Below, piece by piece: positions 1 to 6,971 of a stretch of DNA of 7,833 bases. Source of the stretch: DATGYC01 sp035298385 (GTDB taxonomy: Bacteria > Bacillota > Sulfobacillia > Symbiobacteriales > Symbiobacteriaceae); assembly GCA_035298385.1 (NCBI GenBank), contig DATGYC010000165.1, positions 1 through 7,833 of the forward strand. Reading direction: 5' to 3'. How positions within the stretch are numbered: position 1 is the first letter of the stretch; the number at the start of each line of letters is the position of its first letter. Both the position numbers and the translations under genes were made by a program. Under the pieces are notes generated by a model. That model did not search any database and had not been told where the DNA came from. It was given only the letters and a program-made list of their open reading frames with translations.

Positions 1-1
1 G

Positions 2-742
<741 letters not shown>

Positions 743-751
743 CTAGCAGAG

Positions 752-782
752 GCGGGCGCCCCTCATCGCGAGGGGCGCCCGC
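752..782 (+). terminator. Strong GC-rich hairpin after acetyl-CoA synthetase
   Basis: Two perfectly complementary 13-base arms, GCGGGCGCCCCTC (752-764) and GAGGGGCGCCCGC (770-782), enclose a five-base loop. It starts 9 bases past the stop codon. The downstream tract is TGTGTGCT, so the T-run is poor; the stem strength and position still suggest transcription termination. Confidence 0.75.
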
Positions 783-793
783 TGTGTGCTCCG

Positions 794-2074
794 GTGGGGA
801 TGATGACGCAAGCAGGAGATTTGGCAATCGTGGCATATCCCTTAGGAGGAAAGGGGGGGAGACCCATCCTCCGCAAGGTCGCCCTGTTACTGACCGCCCT
901 GCTCGCCCTGGGGGGCTGCGCCAAGCCGACCCAAGGTCCGCCTCCCGAACCGAAGCCGCTCGAGGTAGTCCCGGTTCAGGCGCCCCCTGCCCCACCTGTC
1001 CGCGGTCGTATCCTCGCCGTGGGCGACCTGCTGATGCATCTGCCGCTCGTCACGATCTCCGAGACGAAGGACGGCTATGACTTCACGCCGCTCTTCCAAG
1101 AGGTGAAGCCCTGGATCGAGGGCGCCGACTTGGCGATCGCCAACCTGGAGACGACGCTGACCGGGCCGGCCTACCCGTACTCGAACTACCCGACCTTCAA
1201 CACCCCGCAGGAGTTTGCACGGGATATCAAGAAGGTCGGCTTCGACGCCATCGTTCACGCGAACAATCATGCGCTGGACTACGGTGAGTACGGGCTGACC
1301 CAGACCAGCGAATCCCTGGAGCGCGCTGGGCTCCCGCACATCGGTACCGCCCGCACGCCGGCGGAGGCCGAGAAGATCCTGGTACTCGATGTGGTGCCGG
1401 GGATCAAGCTGGCCCTGCTTAACTACTCCTATAGCACGAATGGGATTCCCCTGCCGCAGCCCTGGTCGGTCAATCTGCTGGACAAGGATCGGGTTCGGGC
1501 CGACGTCCGGCGGGCCCGGCAGCTCCCCGCTGTCGATCTGGTCGCCGTCGCCTTCCACTACGGCGATGAGGACACCCGTGAGCCGAACCAGCAGCAGATC
1601 GAGTTCAACGACCTGGCGATCCAGGCGGGGGCGGATATGATCTTCGGTGACCACGTCCACGCCACCCAGCGGGTCGAGTTCCTGCCCAAGGTAAAGGACG
1701 AATGGGGCCGGGTGAAGAACCGAGCCGTCTTCTACGGCCTGGGCAACTTTATCTCCCGCCAGTTGGAACTCCACCAGGAGTGCGGGCTGATAGGCCTTGT
1801 CGATCTGGTCAAGCAGAACGGGGAGTCCGAGGTCGAGTCCATGGCGATCATCCCGACCTGGCGGCAGAACTGGTGGGATGGCGGTCTGAAGCGGACCCGG
1901 GTTGTGGTGATGGAGAAGGCGATGGCTGACTACAAGGCCGGCACCGATCCGCTCATGACGACCGAGGCGTATGAGCGGCTCCAACTGGCCTGGAATGATA
2001 CGCTCCGCTGGACCGTGGCGGAGACGAAGGTACCGGTCTACTCGTACAAGGAGTCGCCCGTTCTGAAGCGATAG
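794..2074 (+). CDS. CapA-family metallophosphatase-like lipoprotein (poly-gamma-glutamate synthesis CapA type)
   Basis: The protein has a lipoprotein signal peptide (RK, then VALLLTALLALGGC with lipobox Cys at residue 42 counted from 794), a proline-rich linker (about 48-68), then a CapA/PGA_cap domain to about residue 370. Family motifs are visible: GDLLMH (77-82), NLE (117-119), NNHALDYG (157-164), FHYGDED (254-260), GDHVHATQ (285-292) and GLGNF (315-319). These metal-binding-type residues are all present, so it is probably active and anchored on the outer face of the membrane. CapA proteins are linked to poly-gamma-glutamate capsule synthesis, but many relatives stand alone. No capB/capC is seen here, so its substrate is unknown. 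The start is uncertain. GTG 794, ATG 800, ATG 803 and GTG 830 all give a long n-region, while the best ribosome-binding tract (842-861) lies inside the frame just before an ATC at 866. The downstream GNAT gene is coupled to it. Confidence 0.88.
   Translation: MGMMTQAGDLAIVAYPLGGKGGRPILRKVALLLTALLALGGCAKPTQGPPPEPKPLEVVPVQAPPAPPVRGRILAVGDLLMHLPLVTISETKDGYDFTPLFQEVKPWIEGADLAIANLETTLTGPAYPYSNYPTFNTPQEFARDIKKVGFDAIVHANNHALDYGEYGLTQTSESLERAGLPHIGTARTPAEAEKILVLDVVPGIKLALLNYSYSTNGIPLPQPWSVNLLDKDRVRADVRRARQLPAVDLVAVAFHYGDEDTREPNQQQIEFNDLAIQAGADMIFGDHVHATQRVEFLPKVKDEWGRVKNRAVFYGLGNFISRQLELHQECGLIGLVDLVKQNGESEVESMAIIPTWRQNWWDGGLKRTRVVVMEKAMADYKAGTDPLMTTEAYERLQLAWNDTLRWTVAETKVPVYSYKESPVLKR
842..862 (+). 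promoter_or_regulatory. Strong ribosome-binding-like purine tract inside the CapA 5' frame
   Basis: TTAGGAGGAAAGG followed by further G residues (842-861) is the best Shine-Dalgarno match near the CapA gene, yet no ATG, GTG or TTG in the CapA frame follows it at a normal distance. The codon at 866 is ATC; starting there would leave a textbook lipoprotein signal peptide of 17 residues before the lipobox cysteine. It may signal a rare start codon, a mutated ATG, or simply Gly-Gly-Lys codons. Confidence 0.35.
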
Positions 2075-2085
2075 GAGTGTTTGCG

Positions 2086-2604
2086 TTGGAGATTCGACGC
2101 TTGGTGGAGTCAGAGTGGGAGGCCTACCGGGCGCTCCGGTTGGAGGCCCTGGTGAATGACCCGGAGGCGTTTGGGGCCGATTTGACGGAGACCAAGGCGC
2201 GTCCACCGGAGAGCTGGATCGATCGGCTCAAGCCCAATCCGAACGCCTTCCTCCTGGGCGCCTGGGAGGGTTCGCAGTTAGTCGGCATGGTCGGTTTCAT
2301 GCGTGCGGATGGACCGAAGGATCAGCACAAGGGGAACCTGTACAGCATGTATGTCACCCCGGCCTTTCGCCGAGGCGGGACTGGCCGAATGCTGGTAAAG
2401 GCGCTCCTCGAGGCGGTCCGTCAACTGGACGGCGTTAGCAAAGTGGACTTGATGGTCGTAACCGAGAACGAGTCAGCCATCCGGCTTTACGAGTCGATTG
2501 GGTTCGTGAAGTATGGGCGGGAGCCCCGGGCGCTGAAGGCGGGGGATCGCTACTGGGATGAGTATCTGATGGTCTACTTCTTGGATGGTTACACGATGGA
2601 ATAA
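2086..2604 (+). CDS. GNAT family N-acetyltransferase
   Basis: This is a single-domain acetyltransferase of 172 residues that would transfer the acetyl group of acetyl-CoA to an amine. Its substrate cannot be told from sequence. The acetyl-CoA pyrophosphate-binding motif is RRGGTG (95-100), preceded by the strand LYSMYVTPAF. The later segment NESAIRLYESIGFVKYGRE (128-146) is the typical motif B with its tyrosine. The TTG at 2086 is chosen as start because AGGAG (2073-2077) lies 8 bases before it; an upstream in-frame GTG at 2077 overlaps that ribosome site and has none of its own. The AGGAG overlaps the TAG stop of the CapA gene, so the two are translationally coupled and share a transcript. 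Its codon use and GC look like its neighbours. Function with CapA is not evident beyond co-expression. Confidence 0.88.
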   Translation: MEIRRLVESEWEAYRALRLEALVNDPEAFGADLTETKARPPESWIDRLKPNPNAFLLGAWEGSQLVGMVGFMRADGPKDQHKGNLYSMYVTPAFRRGGTGRMLVKALLEAVRQLDGVSKVDLMVVTENESAIRLYESIGFVKYGREPRALKAGDRYWDEYLMVYFLDGYTME

Positions 2605-2607
2605 GAG

Positions 2608-2636
2608 AGCGGCGGCGCCATCGATGCGCCGCCGCT
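2608..2636. terminator. Bidirectional hairpin between convergent genes
   Basis: Perfect 11-base arms AGCGGCGGCGC (2608-2618) and GCGCCGCCGCT (2626-2636) flank the loop CATCGAT. It sits between the stop of the + strand GNAT gene (2604) and the stop of the - strand gene (2643), so it can end both transcripts. Downstream tracts are only pyrimidine-rich on the + side (TCCGCTTT) and CTCTTATT on the - side. Confidence 0.7.
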
Positions 2637-2642
2637 TCCGCT

Positions 2643-3584
2643 TTAGAGATCCAGCTTGACCTGAAGCCGACCTGGCTCCGGCTTGTAGCCCAGCTTGGCG
2701 TTTACCGCCAGCATGGGGCCGTTGACCGAGTGGTTGTTGGTGCGGATGTAGGGCGCCCCCGTGGACTGCGCCCAGAGCAGCGCCTTGACCTTAAGCGCCA
2801 GGGCGATGCCACGACCCCGATAGGCCCGGTCCACGCCGGTGAACTCGTTGTAGAGGGCGCCGGAGTCGGTCCAGGCAACCACCGTCACGCCGACGATCTG
2901 CTCACCGTCCAGCGCCAGAATCACTCCCTCAGCCGTCTGGTGTGGGTTCTCCGTGAAGAGGCGGTACCAGGTCTCGAACGGGAGGGGCTGCCGGTGCTCG
3001 TTGGAGGGGATGTCGAGCGACATCCGGGAGGAGGTCGTCCAGAAGGGGCGGAGCGCCTCGGGGCTGGTGCCTAGCTCCGCTTGGGTGACGAAGCGGATCC
3101 CGCCCGCTTCGACCGTTGTGACTGAGGTGAGCCAGGGCGCCGGCTCCCAGTCCGGTAGGCGTAAGGTCGATTCGAAGAGTCGGTAGATGACCTGGAAGCC
3201 GGCCTCCTGGACGACGCGGTTGGCGCGCTCATCTGCTTCCAGGGTGCCGGAGACGATCGAGGTGGCGCCCTGTTCATCGAGCCAAGTAAGGATGGCGGAC
3301 CAGAGTGCACGGCCGACCCCTTGGCCCTGATGGGTGGCGTGGACGCGGACCCGACAGTAGAACTCGCCGGGGGCCATATCCTCGGCGTGCCAGCCGAAGC
3401 CGAAGCCTAGGAGTTTGTCATTCTCGGCGAAGGCGCCCAGGCGGATATAGGGGTCCGTCGCGGGGCGGAGCAGATCCTCACGCTGCAGACTCTCAGCGGA
3501 GACCGGCTCTGAACTCTGGGCTGTGATCAGAGCAGCAAGAGCGGAGACGTCTCTCTCCGTGGTAGGACGTAACTGAAACGACAC
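2643..3584 (-). CDS. Double-GNAT acetyltransferase (tandem GNAT, mycothiol-synthase-like fold), second gene of the pair
   Basis: A 313-residue protein with two acetyltransferase domains in one chain. The N-terminal domain (about 3-140) carries the acetyl-CoA motif QGQGVG (86-91) after the strand FYCRVRVHATH. The C-terminal domain (about 163-310) carries RGRGIA (256-261) after LYNEFTGVDRAY, then NNHSVNGPMLAVN and LGYKPEPG, a motif typical of the second domain of tandem GNATs such as mycothiol synthase. Both CoA motifs look intact, although often only one is catalytic in such proteins. The start is GTG 3584, with GGAGG seven bases upstream on the - strand. It lies 21 bases after the stop of its paralogue (3606-4550) and is very probably its operon partner. 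The two are colinear with no indel over about 308 residues. Substrate unknown; calling it MshD would go beyond the evidence. Confidence 0.9.
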   Translation of the reverse strand: MSFQLRPTTERDVSALAALITAQSSEPVSAESLQREDLLRPATDPYIRLGAFAENDKLLGFGFGWHAEDMAPGEFYCRVRVHATHQGQGVGRALWSAILTWLDEQGATSIVSGTLEADERANRVVQEAGFQVIYRLFESTLRLPDWEPAPWLTSVTTVEAGGIRFVTQAELGTSPEALRPFWTTSSRMSLDIPSNEHRQPLPFETWYRLFTENPHQTAEGVILALDGEQIVGVTVVAWTDSGALYNEFTGVDRAYRGRGIALALKVKALLWAQSTGAPYIRTNNHSVNGPMLAVNAKLGYKPEPGRLQVKLDL

Positions 3585-3605
3585 GCTAAGGCCTCCAAGG
3601 GGTGG

Positions 3606-4550
3606 TTAGGTTAAGGACTTTGCCAGGATGAGGCGGCCCGGTTCAGGGATGTACCCGAGTCTCTGATTAATCGCGAGCATCGGCCCGTTGACGGAGTGGT
3701 TGTTGGTACGGATGTAGGGCGCCCCCGTGCTCTTTGCCCAGATGAGCGCCCGCACCTTCATGGCCAAAGCCAGCCCACGACCACGATATGCACGCTCCAC
3801 CCCGGTGAAGGTGTTGTAGAGGGCCCCCGACGCCTGCTGATGAGCCAGCGACATCGCTGCGATCTGTTCGCCGTCAAGCGCAATGTGCATCCCCTCAGGC
3901 GGCATCGACGGATTATCCTTGATGAACGTGAGCCACTCCTCGTAGGGCATCTCACCACGATTCTCGTAAGCGGGGACATCATGTTCGAGGCGTTGGTTCG
4001 ATTGGTGAACCCGGCGCAGCCAGGTCTCGGTCATGCCCAGTTCGGCCAGGGAGGTGAAGCGAATCCCGGTGGACTCAATCGATCGGACCGTCTCAAGCCA
4101 GGGCTCTGGGCTCCACGGAGGCAGGTTAAGGGTCGACTCAAAGAGATGGTGGGTCTGTACGAAACCCTCCCGCAGGGCGATTTGGTGGGCTCGTCGGTCC
4201 GTTTCCTTGACGCTGGTCTCAATCTTTGTCGCACCGCGCTCCCGCAACAAGCTAAGTTGGGCGTTCCAGAGCTGTCGACCAACCCCTTGACCCTCATGGC
4301 TGGCCCGGACGCGGACACGTGCGATGAACTGTCCAGCGGGCATAGCGAGAACGTGGCTACCAAGGGCGTAGCCGACCATTCGGCCAGTCTCATCTTCCGC
4401 GACTAGGCGCATGACGATTGCAGAGGGCGGTCTGCGGGCGTCCTGATCCGCCAGTCGTTCGGCTGTGGTGGGTTCCCTCTCTTGCTCTGACAGGAGGGTC
4501 GCAAGGGCCGGATAGTCCGTGGCTGTAAAGGGGCGGATATGTATGGTCAT
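3606..4550 (-). CDS. Double-GNAT acetyltransferase, first gene of the tandem pair
   Basis: A 314-residue paralogue of the next gene in the operon, with the same two-domain design. The N-terminal domain has EGQGVG (86-91) after the strand FIARVRVRASH. The C-terminal domain has RGRGLA (256-261) after LYNTFTGVERAY, then NNHSVNGPMLAIN and LGYIPEPG. In residues 241-307, 56 of 67 positions are identical to the partner by direct count; the N-terminal and middle parts differ much more, so the acceptor sites may have diverged. The start ATG 4550 has GAGGAGG eight bases upstream on the - strand. The frame is open further upstream to 4661, but that extension has no comparable ribosome site and crosses the promoter region. 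The gene diverges from the bacilliredoxin gene. A candidate ECF-type promoter lies at 4587-4612. Substrate unknown. Confidence 0.9.
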   Translation of the reverse strand: MTIHIRPFTATDYPALATLLSEQEREPTTAERLADQDARRPPSAIVMRLVAEDETGRMVGYALGSHVLAMPAGQFIARVRVRASHEGQGVGRQLWNAQLSLLRERGATKIETSVKETDRRAHQIALREGFVQTHHLFESTLNLPPWSPEPWLETVRSIESTGIRFTSLAELGMTETWLRRVHQSNQRLEHDVPAYENRGEMPYEEWLTFIKDNPSMPPEGMHIALDGEQIAAMSLAHQQASGALYNTFTGVERAYRGRGLALAMKVRALIWAKSTGAPYIRTNNHSVNGPMLAINQRLGYIPEPGRLILAKSLT

Positions 4551-4569
4551 AGCGCGGTCCTCCTCATTG

Positions 4570-4646
4570 CATAGACTATTCGTAAAGACGAAGCACGCTG
4601 GTCGAAGGTTCCGCACGTATCCCAGCCCCCGCCGTGCACGTCTATG
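4570..4646. repeat. Inverted repeat CATAGAC / GTCTATG flanking the divergent intergenic region
   Basis: CATAGAC (4570-4576) and its exact complement GTCTATG (4640-4646) lie 63 bases apart. Each copy therefore reads GTCTATG toward the gene it precedes, 19 bases from the - strand start codon and 30 bases from the + strand start codon. It could be a shared regulator site or promoter element for both transcripts, but seven bases is short. Confidence 0.3.
4587..4612 (-). promoter_or_regulatory. Candidate ECF-sigma-type promoter for the double-GNAT operon
   Basis: On the - strand GGAACC (4612-4607) is followed after exactly 16 bases by CGTC (4590-4587), about 37 bases before the ATG at 4550. GGAAC/GAAAC with CGTC at this spacing is the form recognised by Firmicute extracytoplasmic-function sigma factors. 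No good housekeeping -35/-10 pair was found in this gap. Short motifs can arise by chance. Confidence 0.3.
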
Positions 4647-4676
4647 AAGGCGATAGAACAAGAGGAGGCGCCATAG

Positions 4677-5015
4677 ATGCTACAACTGATGACACTGGCC
4701 GATCTCGAGGCGTTGATCGCCTCGTCCGGTGAGCAGCCCGTCCTGGTCTTTAAGCATTCGACGTCCTGCCCCGTCTCTGCCCGGGCGCACCGGGAGTGGG
4801 AGGCCTTTCAGGCCACTCCGGCTGCTGGCAAGGTAAAGTTGGCCTGGGTCCGCGTGATTCAGGAGCGGCCAGTCTCACTCGCCCTGGCTCAGAAGGTGGG
4901 CGTGCAGCACGAGTCGCCGCAGGCGCTTCTGATCAAGAATGGCCAAGTGCTTTGGCATGCGTCGCACCGGGGGATCACCGCTGCCTCTCTAACTGAGGCG
5001 GTCAGCACGCTGTAA
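4677..5015 (+). CDS. brxC: Monothiol bacilliredoxin, BrxC/YtxJ family
   Basis: A 112-residue thioredoxin-fold protein. Members of this family reduce mixed disulfides between proteins and bacillithiol in the cytoplasm of Firmicutes, in a redox-repair role after oxidative stress. The signature is complete: KHSTSCPVS with the single active cysteine at residue 31 (no second cysteine two or three residues on, hence monothiol), the cis-proline segment HESPQALLIKNG (78-89), and HASHRGIT (94-101) near the end. Length matches the family (about 105-115). The start ATG 4677 follows GAGGAGG by eight bases. A strong terminator follows directly, so it is monocistronic. Its presence implies that this organism makes bacillithiol or a related thiol. 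It diverges from the double-GNAT operon and may share control with it. Confidence 0.88.
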   Translation: MLQLMTLADLEALIASSGEQPVLVFKHSTSCPVSARAHREWEAFQATPAAGKVKLAWVRVIQERPVSLALAQKVGVQHESPQALLIKNGQVLWHASHRGITAASLTEAVSTL

Positions 5016-5018
5016 CGC

Positions 5019-5060
5019 CGAAGGGCAGCCAGGTCTGGCTGCCCTTCGCTCATCTTTTCC
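5019..5060 (+). terminator. Rho-independent terminator after brxC
   Basis: Perfect 12-base arms CGAAGGGCAGCC (5019-5030) and GGCTGCCCTTCG (5037-5048) enclose AGGTCT and are followed by CTCATCTTTT. It begins 3 bases past the brxC stop. The stop of the convergent small gene lies at 5062. Confidence 0.88.
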
Positions 5061-5061
5061 G

Positions 5062-5280
5062 CTAGCGCCGAGAGGGCTCTTCGTCCTCCGGGTAGCCAAA
5101 GGTTGGCGTCTTCTGCGCCGCGGCGAACCCGGTCCCTTGAACGGTCTCGTCTACATAGTGCAGGCCACGGCCCTCGGCGTCGAATCCTGGCTCGGCGCCC
5201 GGGACGCGCATCGCATCCTCTGCCCGGTAGGATCTGTCACTGGTATCGTTCATCGCACGTGGCGGCCTCTTTTGTCCCAT
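5062..5280 (-). CDS. Small acidic protein of unknown function (72 aa)
   Basis: I do not recognise this protein. It is 72 residues with a basic start (MGQKRPPRA), then a mostly acidic, proline- and glycine-containing stretch ending FGYPEDEEPSRR. It has no cysteine, no signal peptide and no membrane segment, and is probably largely disordered. The gene call rests on the start: GGGAGGTG lies seven bases before ATG 5280 on the - strand, as good a ribosome site as any here. A second ATG at 5253 (63 residues) has a weaker site. It diverges from the Nudix gene across only 57 bases, so the two share an upstream region, and it converges on brxC. The short Firmicute YozQ-type (DUF4025) proteins have a loosely similar size and SY..ED start, but the match is too weak to assign. 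The antisense frame continues to 5718 only as a shadow of the Nudix gene. Confidence 0.6.
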   Translation of the reverse strand: MGQKRPPRAMNDTSDRSYRAEDAMRVPGAEPGFDAEGRGLHYVDETVQGTGFAAAQKTPTFGYPEDEEPSRR

Positions 5281-5337
5281 TCTGGAACACCTCCCGCCGG
5301 ATAGCCTACCCGCCTGCTCGAGAGGAGAATCCCACCA

Positions 5338-5916
5338 ATGGCCCATCTCACGGAGAGCGCCTATGGAACCGTCGAGGCGCTCCTGGGGCGCCCGACCGTC
5401 CACCAGTGGACCTACCCGATCACCGAGCCTGAGATGTCGATGGTCGTCTCCTCGACTCGAGGGCAGACCCGGCTGCATGACGTTACCTTCTTCATTCGGA
5501 ATGAGGCGGGACAGTACGCGCTCATTCGGAAGCACAACTACCCGGATGGCGCCTGGCGGGCGCCCGGTGGGGGTGTTCATCTCGGCGAGTCGATGCTGGA
5601 GGGGGCATCTCGTGAGGCGCTGGAAGAGACCGGCCTGACCGTCACCTGGGAGCGATACCTCGCCCGCTTCGAGGTTCGTTTCACCTGTGATAAGATCGTC
5701 CAGCCGTGGACGACCCATTGCCTGGTTGGGCGGGTGAGGGACGGAGAGTTGAAGACGGCCGACCCGAGGGAGATAGACGGCACCCGGTGGGGAGGGCTGG
5801 ATGAACTCTGCGGCCCCATTGCCGAGATCATGCTAGGCACAGGGCGTGGTCTTTTCGCATATCGGGTGGCGCTTCATCGAGAGGTTCACCGACTCCTTAC
5901 TTCGCAGCAGAGATAG
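5338..5916 (+). CDS. Nudix hydrolase
   Basis: A 192-residue cytoplasmic Nudix protein, a family that splits nucleoside diphosphates linked to another moiety using a divalent metal. The Nudix box is complete at residues 78-100: G78, E84, then REALEETGL (92-100), fitting G-x5-E-x7-RE-U-xEE-x-G-U, so it should be active. The domain spans about 46-155 (strand DVTFFIRNEAGQYALIRKHN leads into it), with a 45-residue N-terminal extension and a helical tail. The substrate cannot be read from sequence. The start ATG 5338 has AGAGGAGA about nine bases upstream. It diverges from the small acidic protein gene. An inverted repeat follows the stop at 5927-5946, and the TPR gene starts 151 bases later with its own candidate promoter, so it is probably transcribed alone. 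Confidence 0.9.
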   Translation: MAHLTESAYGTVEALLGRPTVHQWTYPITEPEMSMVVSSTRGQTRLHDVTFFIRNEAGQYALIRKHNYPDGAWRAPGGGVHLGESMLEGASREALEETGLTVTWERYLARFEVRFTCDKIVQPWTTHCLVGRVRDGELKTADPREIDGTRWGGLDELCGPIAEIMLGTGRGLFAYRVALHREVHRLLTSQQR

Positions 5917-5926
5917 TGCGTTCGCC

Positions 5927-5946
5927 CTGTCTACCTTTCGAGACAG
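5927..5946. repeat. Inverted repeat downstream of the Nudix gene
   Basis: CTGTCT (5927-5932) and AGACAG (5941-5946) are exact complements around an 8-base loop, 10 bases past the Nudix stop. There is no T-run after it (TCCTGAGG), so a terminator role is doubtful. It may be a transcript 3' end structure or a site upstream of the TPR gene. Confidence 0.4.
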
Positions 5947-5973
5947 TCCTGAGGCGATGTCGACAAAATTAGA

Positions 5974-5992
5974 CCGAACTTGCTGTGTTCGG
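5974..5992. promoter_or_regulatory. Perfect dyad CCGAAC-N7-GTTCGG, possible operator upstream of the TPR gene
   Basis: CCGAAC (5974-5979) and GTTCGG (5987-5992) are exact inverted copies with a 7-base spacer. The dyad ends two bases before the candidate -35 of the TPR gene, a usual place for an activator or repressor site. Confidence 0.4.
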
Positions 5993-5993
5993 G

Positions 5994-6023
5994 TTGACGT
6001 TTGGGAAATATTGGGTGCAAGAT
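5994..6023 (+). promoter_or_regulatory. Candidate promoter of the TPR gene
   Basis: TTGACG (5994-5999) matches five of six bases of the housekeeping -35. After 18 bases CAAGAT (6018-6023) is a weak -10 (three of six). The weak -10 next to a dyad would suit an activated promoter. The ATG is 45 bases downstream. Confidence 0.4.
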
Positions 6024-6067
6024 GGAGTTGTCCCCCAAGTCTCACCCTCTGGCGAAGGAGGCGGGCC

Positions 6068-6931
6068 ATGGAGACCCGGTTGGAACAACTCTTAGCGGAG
6101 CACCGCTATCAGACGGTGCTACAGGTGACGGAGGCCTTTTTTGCGGATCCATTGGCCCCAGCAGAGGAAGCCGCCCTCCATGCGCTCTATGCGGCACGGG
6201 CAGCCGGGCGCCTGGAGCGGTACGTAACGGCCGTAGCCTGGGCCGAGCGGGGGCTGACCGCCGGTCCCACGGATCCTTGGGTGGAGGGGATGCTCCACCT
6301 GACGCTCGGCACTGTCCTTATCTACTCCGGTGATATTCAGCGAGCCGAACGCTCTCTCTGCCGCTTCTTGGAGATGGTCCTCGCCCATGAGGGACTCCTA
6401 GCCTACCGACCGCTCGCTCTGCACAACATGGCATTTATCCACCGGGCCTCGAGACGCTTCGACCAGGAGATCGCGCTCTTCTGTGAGGCGGCTAACGCTT
6501 ACCAGGAGTGCGGTGACCTGTCCGGCGTCCGGTCGTGTCGGTTGGAGTTGGCTTGGCATCATCTGAGTCGTGAGAATGCCGAGGCTGCCACGCCGCACCT
6601 GGCCGCAGTTCTCGCTTCCGAAGCACCCATGAAGGCTGATGGGGAACTCAACCTGCAGGTGGCGATCGCCTGGCACAAGTTCCTGACCGGTCAGACCGCG
6701 GAGGCCGAAGCTGATGCCCTTGCCCTGCTGGAGCAGGAGGGGGTGGGCGCCTGGATTCGGGCTGATGTCGAGTGGCTATTGGGCAAGCATGCCTTAGCTC
6801 AAGGGGACGCACCCCGGGCTGCCAAGTGGGCCGCCCTTGCCAGTCGACATGCCGCCGAGGCTTGGTTGCCGGCGCAGATGGAGCGGGCGGCCCTGCTCCA
6901 GCGGGAGATCGCCCAGTACCAGAGCGCTTGA
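6068..6931 (+). CDS. TPR-repeat protein, possible Rap-like peptide receptor without DNA-binding domain
   Basis: A 287-residue soluble, nearly all-helical protein made of about six or seven tetratricopeptide-like helix pairs. The clearest units are around residues 35-70, 73-108 (ending SGDIQRAERSL), 113-150, 154-186, 190-224 and 228-262 (AQGDAPRAAKWAALA). It has no HTH, signal peptide or catalytic motif. The start ATG 6068 is set by AAGGAGG six bases upstream (6055-6061); the frame is open back to 5846, but that part overlaps the Nudix gene and has no ribosome site. TPR proteins of this size act as protein- or peptide-binding scaffolds. In Firmicutes the Rap family and the RRNPP regulators bind short exported peptides this way, although Rap proteins are longer (about 375 residues) and have an N-terminal helical bundle not evident here. 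The gene for a tiny secreted peptide follows at 7038. The receptor role is inferred from that context. Confidence 0.85.
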   Translation: METRLEQLLAEHRYQTVLQVTEAFFADPLAPAEEAALHALYAARAAGRLERYVTAVAWAERGLTAGPTDPWVEGMLHLTLGTVLIYSGDIQRAERSLCRFLEMVLAHEGLLAYRPLALHNMAFIHRASRRFDQEIALFCEAANAYQECGDLSGVRSCRLELAWHHLSRENAEAATPHLAAVLASEAPMKADGELNLQVAIAWHKFLTGQTAEAEADALALLEQEGVGAWIRADVEWLLGKHALAQGDAPRAAKWAALASRHAAEAWLPAQMERAALLQREIAQYQSA

Positions 6932-6934
6932 ACG

Positions 6935-6961
6935 GAGAGGCCCCGCGAGGGGCTCTTTCTT
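6935..6961 (+). terminator. Hairpin with T-rich tract between the TPR gene and the peptide gene
   Basis: GAGAG and CCCC (6935-6939, 6941-6944, with G6940 bulged) pair with GGGG and CTCT (6949-6956) around GCGA, followed by TTTCTT. It starts 3 bases after the TPR stop. It may end the TPR transcript or attenuate read-through into the peptide gene. Confidence 0.65.
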
Positions 6962-6971
6962 CGGCAGGCTG

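Noticed and set aside
2077..2085. GTG 2077 as the start of the single GNAT gene
   Set aside because: The GTG overlaps the AGGAG that serves TTG 2086 at eight-base spacing.
887..2206. 439-codon open frame on the - strand
   Set aside because: It lies entirely antisense to the CapA lipoprotein and the start of the GNAT gene, both with clear family motifs. Its translation is rich in Arg, Gly, Leu and Pro with no recognisable domain, as expected for a shadow frame in GC-rich DNA.
3696..4406. 236-codon + strand frame opposite the double GNAT
   Set aside because: It is antisense to a gene with two intact acetyl-CoA motifs and mirrors its conserved DNA; no family features.
4551..4661. 37-residue N-terminal extension of the first double GNAT
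   Set aside because: ATG 4550 has an ideal ribosome site and its product aligns end to end with the paralogue; the extension has neither.
5281..5718. Upstream extension of the small - strand gene through the Nudix gene
   Set aside because: It is antisense to the Nudix box and has no ribosome site; the start at 5280 does.
5846..6067. Upstream extension of the TPR frame from ATG 5846
   Set aside because: It would overlap the Nudix gene by 71 bases and cover the promoter and dyad; AAGGAGG before ATG 6068 fixes the start.
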